A stretch of DNA of 64,000 bases from Aliivibrio finisterrensis_A. GTDB taxonomy: Bacteria; Pseudomonadota; Gammaproteobacteria; Enterobacterales; Vibrionaceae. This document shows positions 51,930 to 61,797 of the stretch, one piece after another (position 1 is the stretch's first letter; every line of letters begins with the position of its first letter). Under the pieces are notes generated by a model. It was not told the origin of the DNA. It worked only from the letters and a program-made list of their open reading frames with translations, and ran no database searches. Location of the stretch: assembly GCF_004167675.1 (NCBI RefSeq), contig NZ_SEZQ01000008.1. One strand, 5' to 3'. A program made the translations under genes and the position numbers.

Positions 51930-52041
51930 TTTTATATAATTGTGAATCGGTTTGCACTTACAACACTTAATGTAAACCCTATACGCTATAAGTGATAATA
52001 TTCTCTCCAATATGCTATAAAAAAGTTTCTTTGGAGAGAAT

Positions 52042-53682
52042 ATGATTGAGCAGTTCTTAATCTTATCAGATGACAAATCTACCGTACATTTTGTTATTCC
52101 TGAAAACATTGAATTACCCCAACAAATTGAAGTGCATAACATCCACCAATCTTTAAAAAACATTGGGGCAGAAAAATACTATCCATTTGATAATGAAATA
52201 GAAAATATTGTTACGTCGATAGAGAAAGGAAATATATCTGAGTTAAATGGCACTCTCATTTCACAACGTTTAGATGTGCAGTTATCTATTGATATGCAAG
52301 AAGATGAGATGACCGCCACTATGACCGTAACTGGTGCTTATGGTGGCATACCATTACGCGGCCCATTAATAATAGAAGCATTAACAAATAAACATATTTT
52401 GAAAGGTATAAATAAAGATAACCTTAAAACTCTATTGTTAAAAAGCCAAGTTCTTAATCCAGGGGAAACAATTTCAAATATCATTGCTGTCGGTCAAGCA
52501 CCAATAGCTGGACAAGATGCACAGTTTAAATCTCTTGTACCTAATATTCTAGAACGTGTATTACAGCCACAAGAAATGGATGATGGCCATGTTGATATGC
52601 GAGATTTAGGAGAAGTAATTAGTGTTAAAAAAAACACACCGTTAATGAAAAAAATTCCTGCTACATTAGGAACAAACGGCCTTACTATAACAGGGAAAAG
52701 TATCATTGCAGCTTCTGGCATTGATTCTGATTTTCAGCTTTACCCAGGCTCTTCAATCTCTCCTTCTGATTCAAATATACTGCTTGCCGATATCGATGGT
52801 TCGCCTTTAATTCATGCTTCTGGCGTTACGGTTGATAATCTTCTAACCCTAAAAAATGTGAATGCGACATCAGGCCACGTTTCATTTAATGGCAGTATTT
52901 TTGTTCAAGAAAACATTGAACCAGGGATGAAAGTATCAGCAGAAGGAAATATTACCGTTGGTGGCTTTATCGAGAATGCAGAGGTCAATGCTAAAGGTGA
53001 TGTCACCGTGATGAATGGGATCATTGGACGGCCTGTCGCTGATGGAGAAGCTTTAATATGTCGCATAACAGCAGAAGGTAGAGTGACCACAAAACTCGCT
53101 CAAAATGCACATATAATGGCACACAACGATATTCATATTGCATTGCATTCAAATCACTGCGAACTTGAATCTCTAGGCTCTATTTTTGTTATCGATAAAT
53201 CAGAAAAACACGGAACAATTAGTGGCGGAAGCGCTACAGCAAATGGCCTAATTAAAACAGCGAATCTCGGTATTGAAGGAGGCGCTTATACAAAAGTTCA
53301 CGCTTTTCACGATTTCAGTAATCAAAAAGAAACACTTCACTCACTACAAAAGCACTGTGATGATATCAATGCACAAATCATTAAAATTGAGCAGATAAAT
53401 ATTGAACGACAATCACCAGAATTAGCTGAAAAAATCCTTCGCTCAAAAGAGAAATCTAGCCAAGATTTAAGTACTTTAAGAGCGACATTAAAAAAAGAAC
53501 AAATCACGTTTAATTTAAACCTTAAACAAAATCATATATTTGTGACTAATAAAATTTTTCCACGAGTTGATATTCAATTTAATACGGAACATTTAGTGAC
53601 AAAAAGAGAATACAGTCCAAGTAAGGTTTTTTATTCTGGCTATGAGATCGATATTGAACCTGTACTGATAAAGAAAAAATAA
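52042..53682 (+). CDS. FapA-family (DUF342) polymer-forming protein
   Basis: This 546-residue protein is of the FapA family. The central part (residues about 150-430) has repeating short strands that suggest a right-handed beta-helix (VNATSGHVSFNGSIFVQENIEPGMKVSAEGNITVGG and similar), as in bactofilin-type polymers. The C-terminal part is helical and coiled (SRLQKHCDDINAQIIKIEQ-type helix, residues about 430-500). There is no membrane segment. Members are related to cytoskeletal scaffolds, with roles unclear. It follows the RecQ-type gene after 112 bases. Function not assigned. Confidence 0.82.
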   Translation: MIEQFLILSDDKSTVHFVIPENIELPQQIEVHNIHQSLKNIGAEKYYPFDNEIENIVTSIEKGNISELNGTLISQRLDVQLSIDMQEDEMTATMTVTGAYGGIPLRGPLIIEALTNKHILKGINKDNLKTLLLKSQVLNPGETISNIIAVGQAPIAGQDAQFKSLVPNILERVLQPQEMDDGHVDMRDLGEVISVKKNTPLMKKIPATLGTNGLTITGKSIIAASGIDSDFQLYPGSSISPSDSNILLADIDGSPLIHASGVTVDNLLTLKNVNATSGHVSFNGSIFVQENIEPGMKVSAEGNITVGGFIENAEVNAKGDVTVMNGIIGRPVADGEALICRITAEGRVTTKLAQNAHIMAHNDIHIALHSNHCELESLGSIFVIDKSEKHGTISGGSATANGLIKTANLGIEGGAYTKVHAFHDFSNQKETLHSLQKHCDDINAQIIKIEQINIERQSPELAEKILRSKEKSSQDLSTLRATLKKEQITFNLNLKQNHIFVTNKIFPRVDIQFNTEHLVTKREYSPSKVFYSGYEIDIEPVLIKKK

Positions 53683-53703
53683 ATGGATTTTGGCAAGCAA
53701 GAA

Positions 53704-53732
53704 TGATCAAATACTTACGTAGATTGGTATTA
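53704..53732. repeat. Solo MITE end downstream of the FapA-family gene
   Basis: TGATCAAATACTTACGTAG followed by ATTGGTATTA is nearly identical to the copy at 19726-19753 and related to the right end of the MITE at 48990-49151. It lies 21 bases after the stop codon at 53682. Confidence 0.6.
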
Positions 53733-53739
53733 TAAGCAA

Positions 53740-53776
53740 AAAAATAGCATTGGCAGTTACGCTCAATGCTATTTTT
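53740..53776. terminator. Bidirectional terminator between FapA-family and punC genes
   Basis: A 12-base perfect stem (AAAATAGCATTG / CAATGCTATTTT) with an 11-base loop lies between two convergent genes and has A and T tracts. Confidence 0.87.
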
Positions 53777-53796
53777 ATCACATCATTTTATACAGA

Positions 53797-54990
53797 TTAT
53801 TGCTCTGCTAATTCCATATTTTCTTCTTTGTTCGCTTTAAACACCATGACTGCACCGATGAATAAGAAAACCAATTGCAATAACATAATGCTCCCCATAG
53901 AGATTGCGCCCATGTAGCTAATGCTCGATACCATTGCACTTGCCGCTACACAGAACAACATTTGTAAGAAGTTAAGCAAACCAGAAGCAACAGCACTGCC
54001 TTCTTTAAAATCAATTAATGCGTTATTTACTACAATTGGGTACACCGCACCATTTGCCGCCGCTAAGAAGCAGAACGGAATGAGCATTGGAATGATTGAT
54101 GATACATCCATTCTCCATGACACTAAGAAAACCGTAACCACACTCGCGATAGATAATTTTAAAATCCATGGCAGTACTTGCTGTGCATTAAAGCGTTCTA
54201 ATGCCCAACGACAACCGTAACCACCAACGATAAAGGCAATAGTTTGTGGAACATAGCTTAAACCGATATCAGAACCTGAATAACCCATTTGAGTCATTAC
54301 AAACGGTGACCCCGTTAACCACGCAAAGAAGATTGCTGAGCTTGCTGCGTAAATTAACATATTTCCTGTGAATTTTTTTGACTTGATAACATCACGAAAA
54401 GTAATGGTTTTTCCTGATGTTGCTTGCTCTTGTTTTGGTTCTTTATCTGCAAACGTTCTAACTGCTAAGCCAACACCAATAATCGTTAATGTTACGAAGA
54501 TCATTGACCAACCGTAGAACTTTTCAATCGCAGCACCTAATAAAGGAGCCAATGCAGGAGAAAGAGCAACTAATGGCATAATTGTCGCAAAAATACGCTG
54601 TGATGTTTTTGCATCGTAACGCTGAATAACCATTGCTTGCCAAATAACGTTAGCACTACAAGCACCCAGCGCTTGGAAGAAACGTGCAACTAATAGCATT
54701 TCGACACTGGTTGAAAATGAAGCAGCTAAACTACTGACTGCAAAAATGCTTAAACCAATGATCAGTGATTTTTTCGTTCCTAACTTTTGAGTCAATCGTC
54801 CGTAAAAAAGTTGACCAATCGCCATACCTAACAAGAAAATACTTAGGGTTAATCCAATCATATTTTCTGTCGTTGCTAAATCACCACGAATAATATCGAA
54901 TGCAGGTAAATACATATCTGTTGCTAAAAAACCTAACATACTTAGGCCTGCAAGCCAGATATAAGGTATAGATTGTTTTTTGTTTTCCAT
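53797..54990 (-). CDS. punC: Purine nucleoside transporter PunC (MFS)
   Basis: This 397-residue major-facilitator protein has twelve helices. It opens WLAGLSMLGFLATDMYLPAF and contains IMPLVALSPALAPLLG, both close to E. coli YdhC, now named PunC, a purine nucleoside importer related to Bcr/CflA pumps. The start at 54990 has GGAGA five bases upstream; a TTG at 55002 is less likely. It is divergent from punR, 129 bases apart. The pair has the same gene order as in enterobacteria. Confidence 0.87.
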   Translation of the reverse strand: MENKKQSIPYIWLAGLSMLGFLATDMYLPAFDIIRGDLATTENMIGLTLSIFLLGMAIGQLFYGRLTQKLGTKKSLIIGLSIFAVSSLAASFSTSVEMLLVARFFQALGACSANVIWQAMVIQRYDAKTSQRIFATIMPLVALSPALAPLLGAAIEKFYGWSMIFVTLTIIGVGLAVRTFADKEPKQEQATSGKTITFRDVIKSKKFTGNMLIYAASSAIFFAWLTGSPFVMTQMGYSGSDIGLSYVPQTIAFIVGGYGCRWALERFNAQQVLPWILKLSIASVVTVFLVSWRMDVSSIIPMLIPFCFLAAANGAVYPIVVNNALIDFKEGSAVASGLLNFLQMLFCVAASAMVSSISYMGAISMGSIMLLQLVFLFIGAVMVFKANKEENMELAEQ

Positions 54991-55119
54991 GTTCTTCTCC
55001 AAAGCTGAACATTTTTAAAATTCGTTGCATTCTATGTGCTAGTTGCTACTCTTGTGAAACGATATAATTTGCACTTTGCATCAAATAGTTTGATGCGAAT
55101 AAATAAACATCAGGTTTTT

Positions 55120-56028
55120 ATGTTTTCATACCACGAATTAATCACTATTGAGTCCGTTGCTCGATTAGGCAGTTTTAGCCATGCGGCAGATGAGTTGCAT
55201 AAAGTACCTAGCGCGATCAGCTACACCATAAAGTCTGTAGAAGAGCGCTTAAATGTATGTTTATTTACACGCTTACACCGTAAAGTCGAACTGACTGCCG
55301 CCGGAACCTATTTTGTCGAGCAAACAAGAAAACTCCTTAAAGAGATGGAAGATATTCGATTTAACACTCAACGAGTGGCAAACGGCTGGCAACAAAGCGT
55401 GTCTGTTGCTTTAGATAATGTCGTTCGTGAAAATGGGGTAAACCAGCTCGTTCGAGACTTTTACGCCACCTTTCCCGATATTGAGCTTCAACTAACCATG
55501 GAAGTGTTTAACGGTGTGTGGGATGCCTTAATGACGGGTCGTGCCGATATTGGTATTGGTGCAACTGCAACCATTCCGATTGGTGGAGATTTCTCATACC
55601 GTCCTATGGGAGAGCTCGCCTGGGAATTTGTGGTTGGCCTTAATCATCCATTAGCGGCTTATGAAGACCAAATCCCACATTCCGAGTTAATTAAATATCC
55701 TGTAATTTGCTTAGAAGACACCTCTCAGATATTACCAAAACGATCGACATGGCAGTTAGATAATCAACGTCGCCTTATCGTTCCCAATTGGCACAGTGCT
55801 GAACAGTGTTTTATTGATGGTTTAGGCGTTGGTGTTATGCCAGCTCATAGAGCCAAAAGATTATTAGAAACCGGTCAAGTAATGAGTAAGAAGATAGAAA
55901 ATCATATTGATCCAAGTCCATGTTGCCTTGCTTGGAATAATAATAATCAATCTATAGCCATTCAGTGGTTGTTAGATTATCTCGGTGATACAGAGAAACT
56001 TAATACTGAGTGGCTAAAAGAGACATAA
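55120..56028 (+). CDS. punR: LysR-family regulator PunR
   Basis: This 302-residue LysR-type regulator has ARLGSFSHAADELHKVPSAISYTIKSVEERLNVCLFTRLHRKVELTAAG as the DNA-binding domain, with the VPSAISYT pattern that matches E. coli PunR (YdhB). In the effector domain, EVFNGVWDALMTGRADIGIGAT is also shared with it. In E. coli PunR activates punC in response to nucleosides. Start at 55120 with CAGG upstream gives the family N-terminus; the frame is open further upstream. Confidence 0.9.
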   Translation: MFSYHELITIESVARLGSFSHAADELHKVPSAISYTIKSVEERLNVCLFTRLHRKVELTAAGTYFVEQTRKLLKEMEDIRFNTQRVANGWQQSVSVALDNVVRENGVNQLVRDFYATFPDIELQLTMEVFNGVWDALMTGRADIGIGATATIPIGGDFSYRPMGELAWEFVVGLNHPLAAYEDQIPHSELIKYPVICLEDTSQILPKRSTWQLDNQRRLIVPNWHSAEQCFIDGLGVGVMPAHRAKRLLETGQVMSKKIENHIDPSPCCLAWNNNNQSIAIQWLLDYLGDTEKLNTEWLKET

Positions 56029-56066
56029 AAAATGCTGATGATCTGATGATCATCGGCATTTTTATT
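56028..56066 (+). terminator. Terminator after punR
   Basis: AAAATGCTGATGATC / GATCATCGGCATTTT pair over about 15 positions (one wobble) with a TGAT loop and a T run. It begins at the stop codon of punR. Confidence 0.85.
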
Positions 56067-56089
56067 TATTCATTAAGATCAAGCCAAGA

Positions 56090-56725
56090 TCATGGCGCTA
56101 ATCGGTCGATCTCCCAGTTATCTTGATCTTTACTGTATAGGAATCGATCATGAAGCCGATGATCTCCACCTTGCCAAAATTCAATTGATTCAATATTCAC
56201 TCTAAAGCCGCCCCAAAACTTAGGCACAGGGATCTCCCCTTTAGCAAACTTCTGTTTAAGCTCTAGATATTTACCTTCAAGGGCTGAACGTGCCGTTAAG
56301 CGACTGCTTTGTTTACTTGCCCATGCTGCGATTTGGCTTTCTTTTGGCCTTGAGGTGAAATATTTCATATTTTCAAGTGCGCTTAGTTTCTCAGCCGTCC
56401 CTGTAATGTGAACTTGACGCTCAAGAGTGTGCCAAGGAAAGTGCAGAGAAATTTTACTATGGTCTTCCAAATGCTGTGCTTTACGAGATGCAAGGTTGGT
56501 ATAAAAAACAAACCCTGTCTTATCAAAATGCTTCAATAACACGATACGTTGAAATGGTTGTCCATTTTTATCCACAGTAGCAACGGTCATCGCGGTTGGA
56601 TCAGTCAATTTTGCTTCTACCGCTTGTTTTAACCAGAGTTCAAATAGATCTACTGGTTCTTGTGGTAAATCAGCTCTACGTAAGCCTCCAAGGCTATAAT
56701 CACGACGAATATCTTCTAATTCCAT
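56090..56725 (-). CDS. pdxH: Pyridoxine/pyridoxamine 5'-phosphate oxidase
   Basis: This 211-residue FMN-dependent enzyme makes pyridoxal 5'-phosphate from pyridoxine or pyridoxamine phosphate, the final step of vitamin B6 synthesis. Family segments include AMTVATVDKNGQPFQRIVLLKHFD, FVFYTNLASRKAQHL, ARSALEGKYLEL and WGGFRVNIESIEFWQGGDHRLHDRF at the C-terminus. The length matches E. coli PdxH (218). It is a single gene flanked by terminators. Confidence 0.97.
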   Translation of the reverse strand: MELEDIRRDYSLGGLRRADLPQEPVDLFELWLKQAVEAKLTDPTAMTVATVDKNGQPFQRIVLLKHFDKTGFVFYTNLASRKAQHLEDHSKISLHFPWHTLERQVHITGTAEKLSALENMKYFTSRPKESQIAAWASKQSSRLTARSALEGKYLELKQKFAKGEIPVPKFWGGFRVNIESIEFWQGGDHRLHDRFLYSKDQDNWEIDRLAP

Positions 56726-56793
56726 GTAAATCTCACTTCGACTTGTTTGTTGAAATTGTGCTCTTTTGAGCGCCCTTAAACAAGGGAAAAATA

Positions 56794-56816
56794 AAAAGGG
56801 CCCAAAATAGGCCCTT
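56794..56816 (-). terminator. Terminator of the RTX adhesin gene
   Basis: On the minus strand AAGGGCC / GGCCCTT with a seven-base loop is followed by a T run. It lies 22 bases past the adhesin stop codon. Confidence 0.75.
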
Positions 56817-56837
56817 AATTTAAGATTGATACACTAA

Positions 56838-59800
56838 TTAAGTAATATCATCTAATTTAAACATCTGATCATTCAATAGTTTTGTTAGTACTTCTGATTG
56901 ATTAGAGAAATCTGCATTCCCAAGCCCAAATGAAGTCACAGCTCCTTCAACGACAATCTCATGCTCATTTCCACTGTCATCTGTAATCGATAGTGTTAAA
57001 TCGTCTCCATCCTCTGATACGGTAATATGAGAAAGAAGATCTCCCATATTTATAACATCATCATCGCCACCGATAATTTCAGTTAAGTCAATTAAGTCCT
57101 CACCTACAGTAAAGTCTTTGATGGTGTCTGTACCGTTATCTAAACTATTATCAACACCTTGATCAACCCACTTAAAGATATCTTCCCCTGTTCCACCAGT
57201 AAGAATATCGTCACCAAGTCCACCTATTAATATATCGTTACCTGAGCCACCATCAAGAATATCATTACCGCTACCACCGCGAAGACCATCATTATCATTG
57301 CCTCCGTTTAGGTAATCGTCGCCTTTACCACCAAACATAATATCAACGCCATTTTGACCAAAGATCTTGTCATTACCGTCACCGCCATGGCCAAGATCAA
57401 GATAAGCATTACTGTCAGCAGATATGTTTTTAAATGATCCTGATTCAACCCCATCCTGAAGATGACTTAAATCACTCCCTTTACTAAAAATATTTTCAAC
57501 TACATTTTGAGCATTTATAAGCTTAGGATCATCAGGGTTAACATCAAATCCCCCAGCATGACTATCTCCGAGGTAAATTGTATCATCACCAGAGCCTAGG
57601 TATATATCATCACCAGCAGCACCAGCGTCTACAATTAATCCAGACTGTGTATCATTTTTGTCAAATATTACATTTGGCTTCCCTGAGCCAGCAGAGGCCC
57701 ATATGGTATATTCATGTTCCGTCCCAGCATGAACAACTTGAACAGAGTCAACTAAATCACCTTCTGAGTTAACGTCTTCATCATCACCATTTGGAATATC
57801 TGTTACTACCCAGTCAATTATTTGAGCTTCACTTCTAGCTTGATCTCCATTACTTGTCTCTGTAGAAATAGCTACAATTGACACCGAAAGCTTACCGGTA
57901 TAACTCAATGGTAATTGGATTTTAGCTGTTGATAATTGCTCTGCTGTTAACTCAACGATCCCATTATTCATTGGAATCAGTTCGTCACCCACTAAGATCA
58001 CCGCATCCGATGGTAGGTTTGATAATTCATAACTTAATGTCTCTGAGCCATCTGTATCTGTTAGCTCACCACCAATATATTCACTTAATCTGATGTCAGT
58101 AACAAACCCATTATTACCAAGTGAAATATCATTCACTTCTTTAATAGTTAATTCAGGAACATCAGCAACAGCATCAATATTGATTGTTACTGTTGCTGTA
58201 TCTGTGCCACCATTTCCATCACTGATGGTGTAATCAAAAGTAACTTCACCGCTAAAGTTTTCTGATGGCTTAAATTCAATTTCACCATCATCATTAATCG
58301 AAACAGTTCCATTAGTTGGGTTTGATACAGCTACGATTTTTAATTCGTCTCCATCAACATCAGTATCATTTCCTAATAAGTCTTCTGACGTAATAGTGAC
58401 AATGTTATCTTCTGTTGCCAAACTACCTTGATGTGATAACGGATAATCACCTAAATCTTTATATTCAATTAAGTGGTTATTTTCATCAAATCTTCCTAGC
58501 TCCATAGAAAGCTCACAAGCACCACCGTGATCCCAATAAACAATTTCAATCTCATGGAATCCAGGAGTATCTATGTCAAAATAAATATGACCATCTTCTC
58601 CAGGACTTGTTGTTGAAGAGCTTTGATTTCCATCATACTGAGCAACAATAACGCCATCGATTTTAATTAAATAACCATCATCTGCAGTTACTTTAAAGCC
58701 ATATCTTCCTGGTTCTAGTTCGACTTGACCTTCAATATGCAAAATTGCATCAGTAGAATCGCCTGGATCACTCGATAAGGAATCAGCATCATCACCTAAG
58801 AAATCTTGTAATGTATCATCTTCGCCAAGATCATTAGCTTCGCGCTCATAATCTAATTCTTTCGCTATAAAACTGGCATCAGGATCATTACCATTAATAA
58901 ACTCAAGTACCTGTTCTATTGATGATAAATCATCACCATCTTTATCAGGTCCTCTGTCGTTATAACCATAGTAACTTCCGGCTAAACCATCAAAAATAAG
59001 GGTGTCATTTACTGCATCAGGGGCTGAGTTTGATTCCATAACTGCCTTATCAGAATCTGAGAAAGTTTGTCCGTCATAACTCATACTTGCATCTGCGTTA
59101 ATGCTTTCACCATGTTCTGGCACATCAACTTCACGAGTTACAGTACCTAACTCTATGTCAGCTTCCGTTAACGCGTAAGGTTCTGCATTACCATCAATAG
59201 TGATCAATAAAATCATTCCAGCTACAGCTGCTGGAGGCAAAGTAAATGTTGCGGTTACTTTTCCTTCTAGCTCTGATTTATTAATAACGCCATCATTGTT
59301 TTTATCGTCAACTATAGTAACTACTGGTTTGAATAAATCTGATACAGACTGAGCATCTTCTTTATCTTTAAATTCAAATTGTTCGAAGTCGCGGAAGATG
59401 TTTGTATCTCCCTCTTTATCAACAATAACAATTTCACCGTTTTCATTAAGGCTAACTTTACAATCAGATAAATTTGAGTCTAATACTGCTGTATCTGTTC
59501 CTGCACCACCATCAACAACCACTCGATCATTTTTATCATCATCGTTTAAATTGAAGGTATCGTCTCCCTTACCTAGTAATACGTAATCATCATAATCATC
59601 TGTACCACTAAATGCACCGTGAGCATAATGAGTTTGTTCAGAAGGAAGGCTTACATTACCATTCTCATCTGTTTGTGTGACGCTAAAGAATTCATTATCA
59701 CCAACTGGGGTTTCTGATAAGTCAGAAATATCAAATGTCCAGTTACCATCACTATCTACGGTTATAGCTGTAGAAGAATTGACAACATTATTATCTTCAT

Positions 59801-61259
59801 CATAAATAGTAATTGTTGCTCCCGGCTCACCAGTACCATGTAATGTCACCGTTGAGTAATCACTCGCTGCTGAGTCGTCGGTTATGTTTGTGATTGCAGG
59901 AGGGTTTGGTGGCATCGCATTCAGCACCGTGTCGGTGTCTTGCGCTGTGATTGAGTTGCCATTGTTATCTGTCGCGCTTGCGTCGATGGTCAACGGACCA
60001 TCCGTTAGCGTGCTCACATCCACATCATCTAGGGCGTAGTTGCCATCCCCGTCAACCACTGCCGTCACCGTCACTTTCGTGCCGTCTTGGTCTGTGATGA
60101 CCAGCGTCACATTGTCGCCAGATTTCACATCGGTTGTGCTGCCGCTGATGTCCAGCGTGCCAGTCGTGTTGTCGACGGTCGCGTCCACCGTGATGTTCGA
60201 TTCGGTCGCATTCAGCACCGTGTCGGTGTCTTGCGCTGTGATTGAGTTGCCATTGTTATCTGTCGCGCTTGCGTCGATGGTCAACGGACCATCCGTTAGC
60301 GTGCTCACATCCACATCATCTAGGGCGTAGTTGCCATCCCCGTCAACCACTGCCGTCACCGTCACTTTCGTGCCGTCTTGGTCTGTGATGACCAGCGTCA
60401 CATTGTCGCCAGATTTCACATCGGTTGTGCTGCCGCTGATGTCCAGCGTGCCAGTCGTGTTGTCGACGGTCGCGTCCACCGTGATGTTCGATTCGGTCGC
60501 ATTCAGCTCAAACTCCACTTCATTAGAACTTGGGCCTTTATCACCACTTGGATCTGTAATATCAGCTACGTATTCATAACTTCCATCTGGGGTCGGAGTT
60601 GGTACAGTGATTTCTACCTTGCCATTTGTAATATCATCTTCGGTAATTAGATGTTCACCAACTACCTCACCATCACCATCGCGTAACTCAACTTTGTCAC
60701 CTTCTTCTGTGCCTATTGGTAGAGTTACTTCTACTTGAATGCCGTTTTCTGCGCTTTCTTCATTAATCACACCATTTTCATCGATTTCTTGAATGAATAA
60801 AGTCGGCGCTGTTTTAATAATATCGTTACTTGAATCTGGAATTTGAAACTCTCCAGTCTCTCTATATGCTTTGTATTGTTCTAATAATGTTAAACTTTGT
60901 GTTTTCGATAACCCAACAGACTCTAATGAAGATGTATCAAAACTTGTTTCAGCAATAGTACTTTTTCCAATACGTTCAATCTCTGTTGATGTAGTCAAAC
61001 TTGAACCGTTATCTTCACCGGCAGCGGGAGCATCTGCGATAATACTAGGATCTTGGCCATCAACAATTGCACTTAGTATTGCATTAATGTCATCACTTTC
61101 TTCTGGTAAATCAATACTATTAACCACTAAACTACCAGAAGAACCTTCAACAATAATTTCCCCGGGTAGCACTTTTTCACCTGGAGCAATTAGCTTTAAG
61201 TTACCATTTTTATCAATAACAATTTTCTGCTCTGCGTTTATTGATGTATTTTCAGCCAT
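56838..61259 (-). CDS. Large RTX adhesin, LapA-type, type I secreted
   Basis: This 1473-residue secreted protein has a LapA-like N-terminal retention module (residues 1-130; IDKNGNLKLIAPGEKVLPGE) with PAAG at 78-81, matching the LapG protease site pattern. Repeated Ig-like domains follow; two of 97 residues (about 255-351 and 352-448) are identical in DNA sequence. Later come a PA14-like domain (about 755-940; GSYYGYNDRG), cadherin/dystroglycan-type domains (about 945-1130), and an RTX C-terminus with GGxGxDxL repeats (about 1286-1360). There is no Sec signal; the C-terminus carries the type I export signal. Such proteins mediate biofilm attachment, with surface release controlled by LapD and LapG in response to c-di-GMP. 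It is divergent to its TolC-type partner. Confidence 0.9.
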   Translation of the reverse strand: MAENTSINAEQKIVIDKNGNLKLIAPGEKVLPGEIIVEGSSGSLVVNSIDLPEESDDINAILSAIVDGQDPSIIADAPAAGEDNGSSLTTSTEIERIGKSTIAETSFDTSSLESVGLSKTQSLTLLEQYKAYRETGEFQIPDSSNDIIKTAPTLFIQEIDENGVINEESAENGIQVEVTLPIGTEEGDKVELRDGDGEVVGEHLITEDDITNGKVEITVPTPTPDGSYEYVADITDPSGDKGPSSNEVEFELNATESNITVDATVDNTTGTLDISGSTTDVKSGDNVTLVITDQDGTKVTVTAVVDGDGNYALDDVDVSTLTDGPLTIDASATDNNGNSITAQDTDTVLNATESNITVDATVDNTTGTLDISGSTTDVKSGDNVTLVITDQDGTKVTVTAVVDGDGNYALDDVDVSTLTDGPLTIDASATDNNGNSITAQDTDTVLNAMPPNPPAITNITDDSAASDYSTVTLHGTGEPGATITIYDEDNNVVNSSTAITVDSDGNWTFDISDLSETPVGDNEFFSVTQTDENGNVSLPSEQTHYAHGAFSGTDDYDDYVLLGKGDDTFNLNDDDKNDRVVVDGGAGTDTAVLDSNLSDCKVSLNENGEIVIVDKEGDTNIFRDFEQFEFKDKEDAQSVSDLFKPVVTIVDDKNNDGVINKSELEGKVTATFTLPPAAVAGMILLITIDGNAEPYALTEADIELGTVTREVDVPEHGESINADASMSYDGQTFSDSDKAVMESNSAPDAVNDTLIFDGLAGSYYGYNDRGPDKDGDDLSSIEQVLEFINGNDPDASFIAKELDYEREANDLGEDDTLQDFLGDDADSLSSDPGDSTDAILHIEGQVELEPGRYGFKVTADDGYLIKIDGVIVAQYDGNQSSSTTSPGEDGHIYFDIDTPGFHEIEIVYWDHGGACELSMELGRFDENNHLIEYKDLGDYPLSHQGSLATEDNIVTITSEDLLGNDTDVDGDELKIVAVSNPTNGTVSINDDGEIEFKPSENFSGEVTFDYTISDGNGGTDTATVTINIDAVADVPELTIKEVNDISLGNNGFVTDIRLSEYIGGELTDTDGSETLSYELSNLPSDAVILVGDELIPMNNGIVELTAEQLSTAKIQLPLSYTGKLSVSIVAISTETSNGDQARSEAQIIDWVVTDIPNGDDEDVNSEGDLVDSVQVVHAGTEHEYTIWASAGSGKPNVIFDKNDTQSGLIVDAGAAGDDIYLGSGDDTIYLGDSHAGGFDVNPDDPKLINAQNVVENIFSKGSDLSHLQDGVESGSFKNISADSNAYLDLGHGGDGNDKIFGQNGVDIMFGGKGDDYLNGGNDNDGLRGGSGNDILDGGSGNDILIGGLGDDILTGGTGEDIFKWVDQGVDNSLDNGTDTIKDFTVGEDLIDLTEIIGGDDDVINMGDLLSHITVSEDGDDLTLSITDDSGNEHEIVVEGAVTSFGLGNADFSNQSEVLTKLLNDQMFKLDDIT
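59916..60497 (-). repeat. Two identical tandem 291-bp repeats in the adhesin gene
   Basis: Copy one spans 59916-60206 and copy two 60207-60497. I find no mismatch between them by eye. Each encodes 97 residues (from ESNITVDATVDNT to TAQDTDTVLNAT). Their GC content is clearly higher than in the neighbouring gene segments. Confidence 0.85.
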
Positions 61260-61797
61260 GACAAAATCCCCAAATCCATTTATTCACACCGATTATCTTT
61301 TAAATAACAACCAGTAATATATTGCAGTAAATTTATCATATTAATAACAACATCACCACAGTATGAAAGTAGCGAAAAGCGTGAAAATGATGTAACGAAA
61401 TTGTCCTATTACTTATTTATTTTCATTTATATGTACCGCATCACAAATGTGATACTCATTCCATAAAATTTGTAAATATTATCGACAAAAAACAAAAAAA
61501 AATTTTTTTTATAAAAATAAACTTAAACCAATCTCACTTATGAGACGGTATATATTTGCTTTTTTATTTTCATTTTTCAAAGCTCGTCAATTTTTTTTTA
61601 TTTAACTTATGACAGAGTATTATTTGCCATATTTCAATAGGTTAATTTTTGCTTTTTATATTTTAATAACGTAGCATTTCCATCAAATAAACAATAACAA
61701 AACAAACCCATGACATTTCGTATCGTTAAATTGTTTATGCAATTACGTATCGTCTTAATTTGTGGTTTATAAGAGTACGATAACAAGGAGAACAACT
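61260..61797. promoter_or_regulatory. AT-rich divergent region between the adhesin and TolC genes
   Basis: It spans 538 bases without a gene and carries promoters for two divergent units. A-tracts and T-tracts near 61490-61515 are strong, suggesting H-NS-type binding. CGTATCGT occurs twice, at 61719-61726 and 61746-61753, and may be a regulator site. A palindrome ATCACA-AA-TGTGAT lies at 61440-61453. GGGGA precedes the adhesin start. Confidence 0.5.

Noticed and set aside
60040..60579. Two near-identical frames opposite the adhesin repeats
   Set aside because: They are antisense shadows created by the GC-rich tandem repeats; Val/Ser-rich composition is typical of reverse-strand artefacts.
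61440..61453. Palindrome ATCACA-AA-TGTGAT resembling a CRP site
   Set aside because: The half-sites point the wrong way and spacing is two bases, unlike TGTGA-N6-TCACA.
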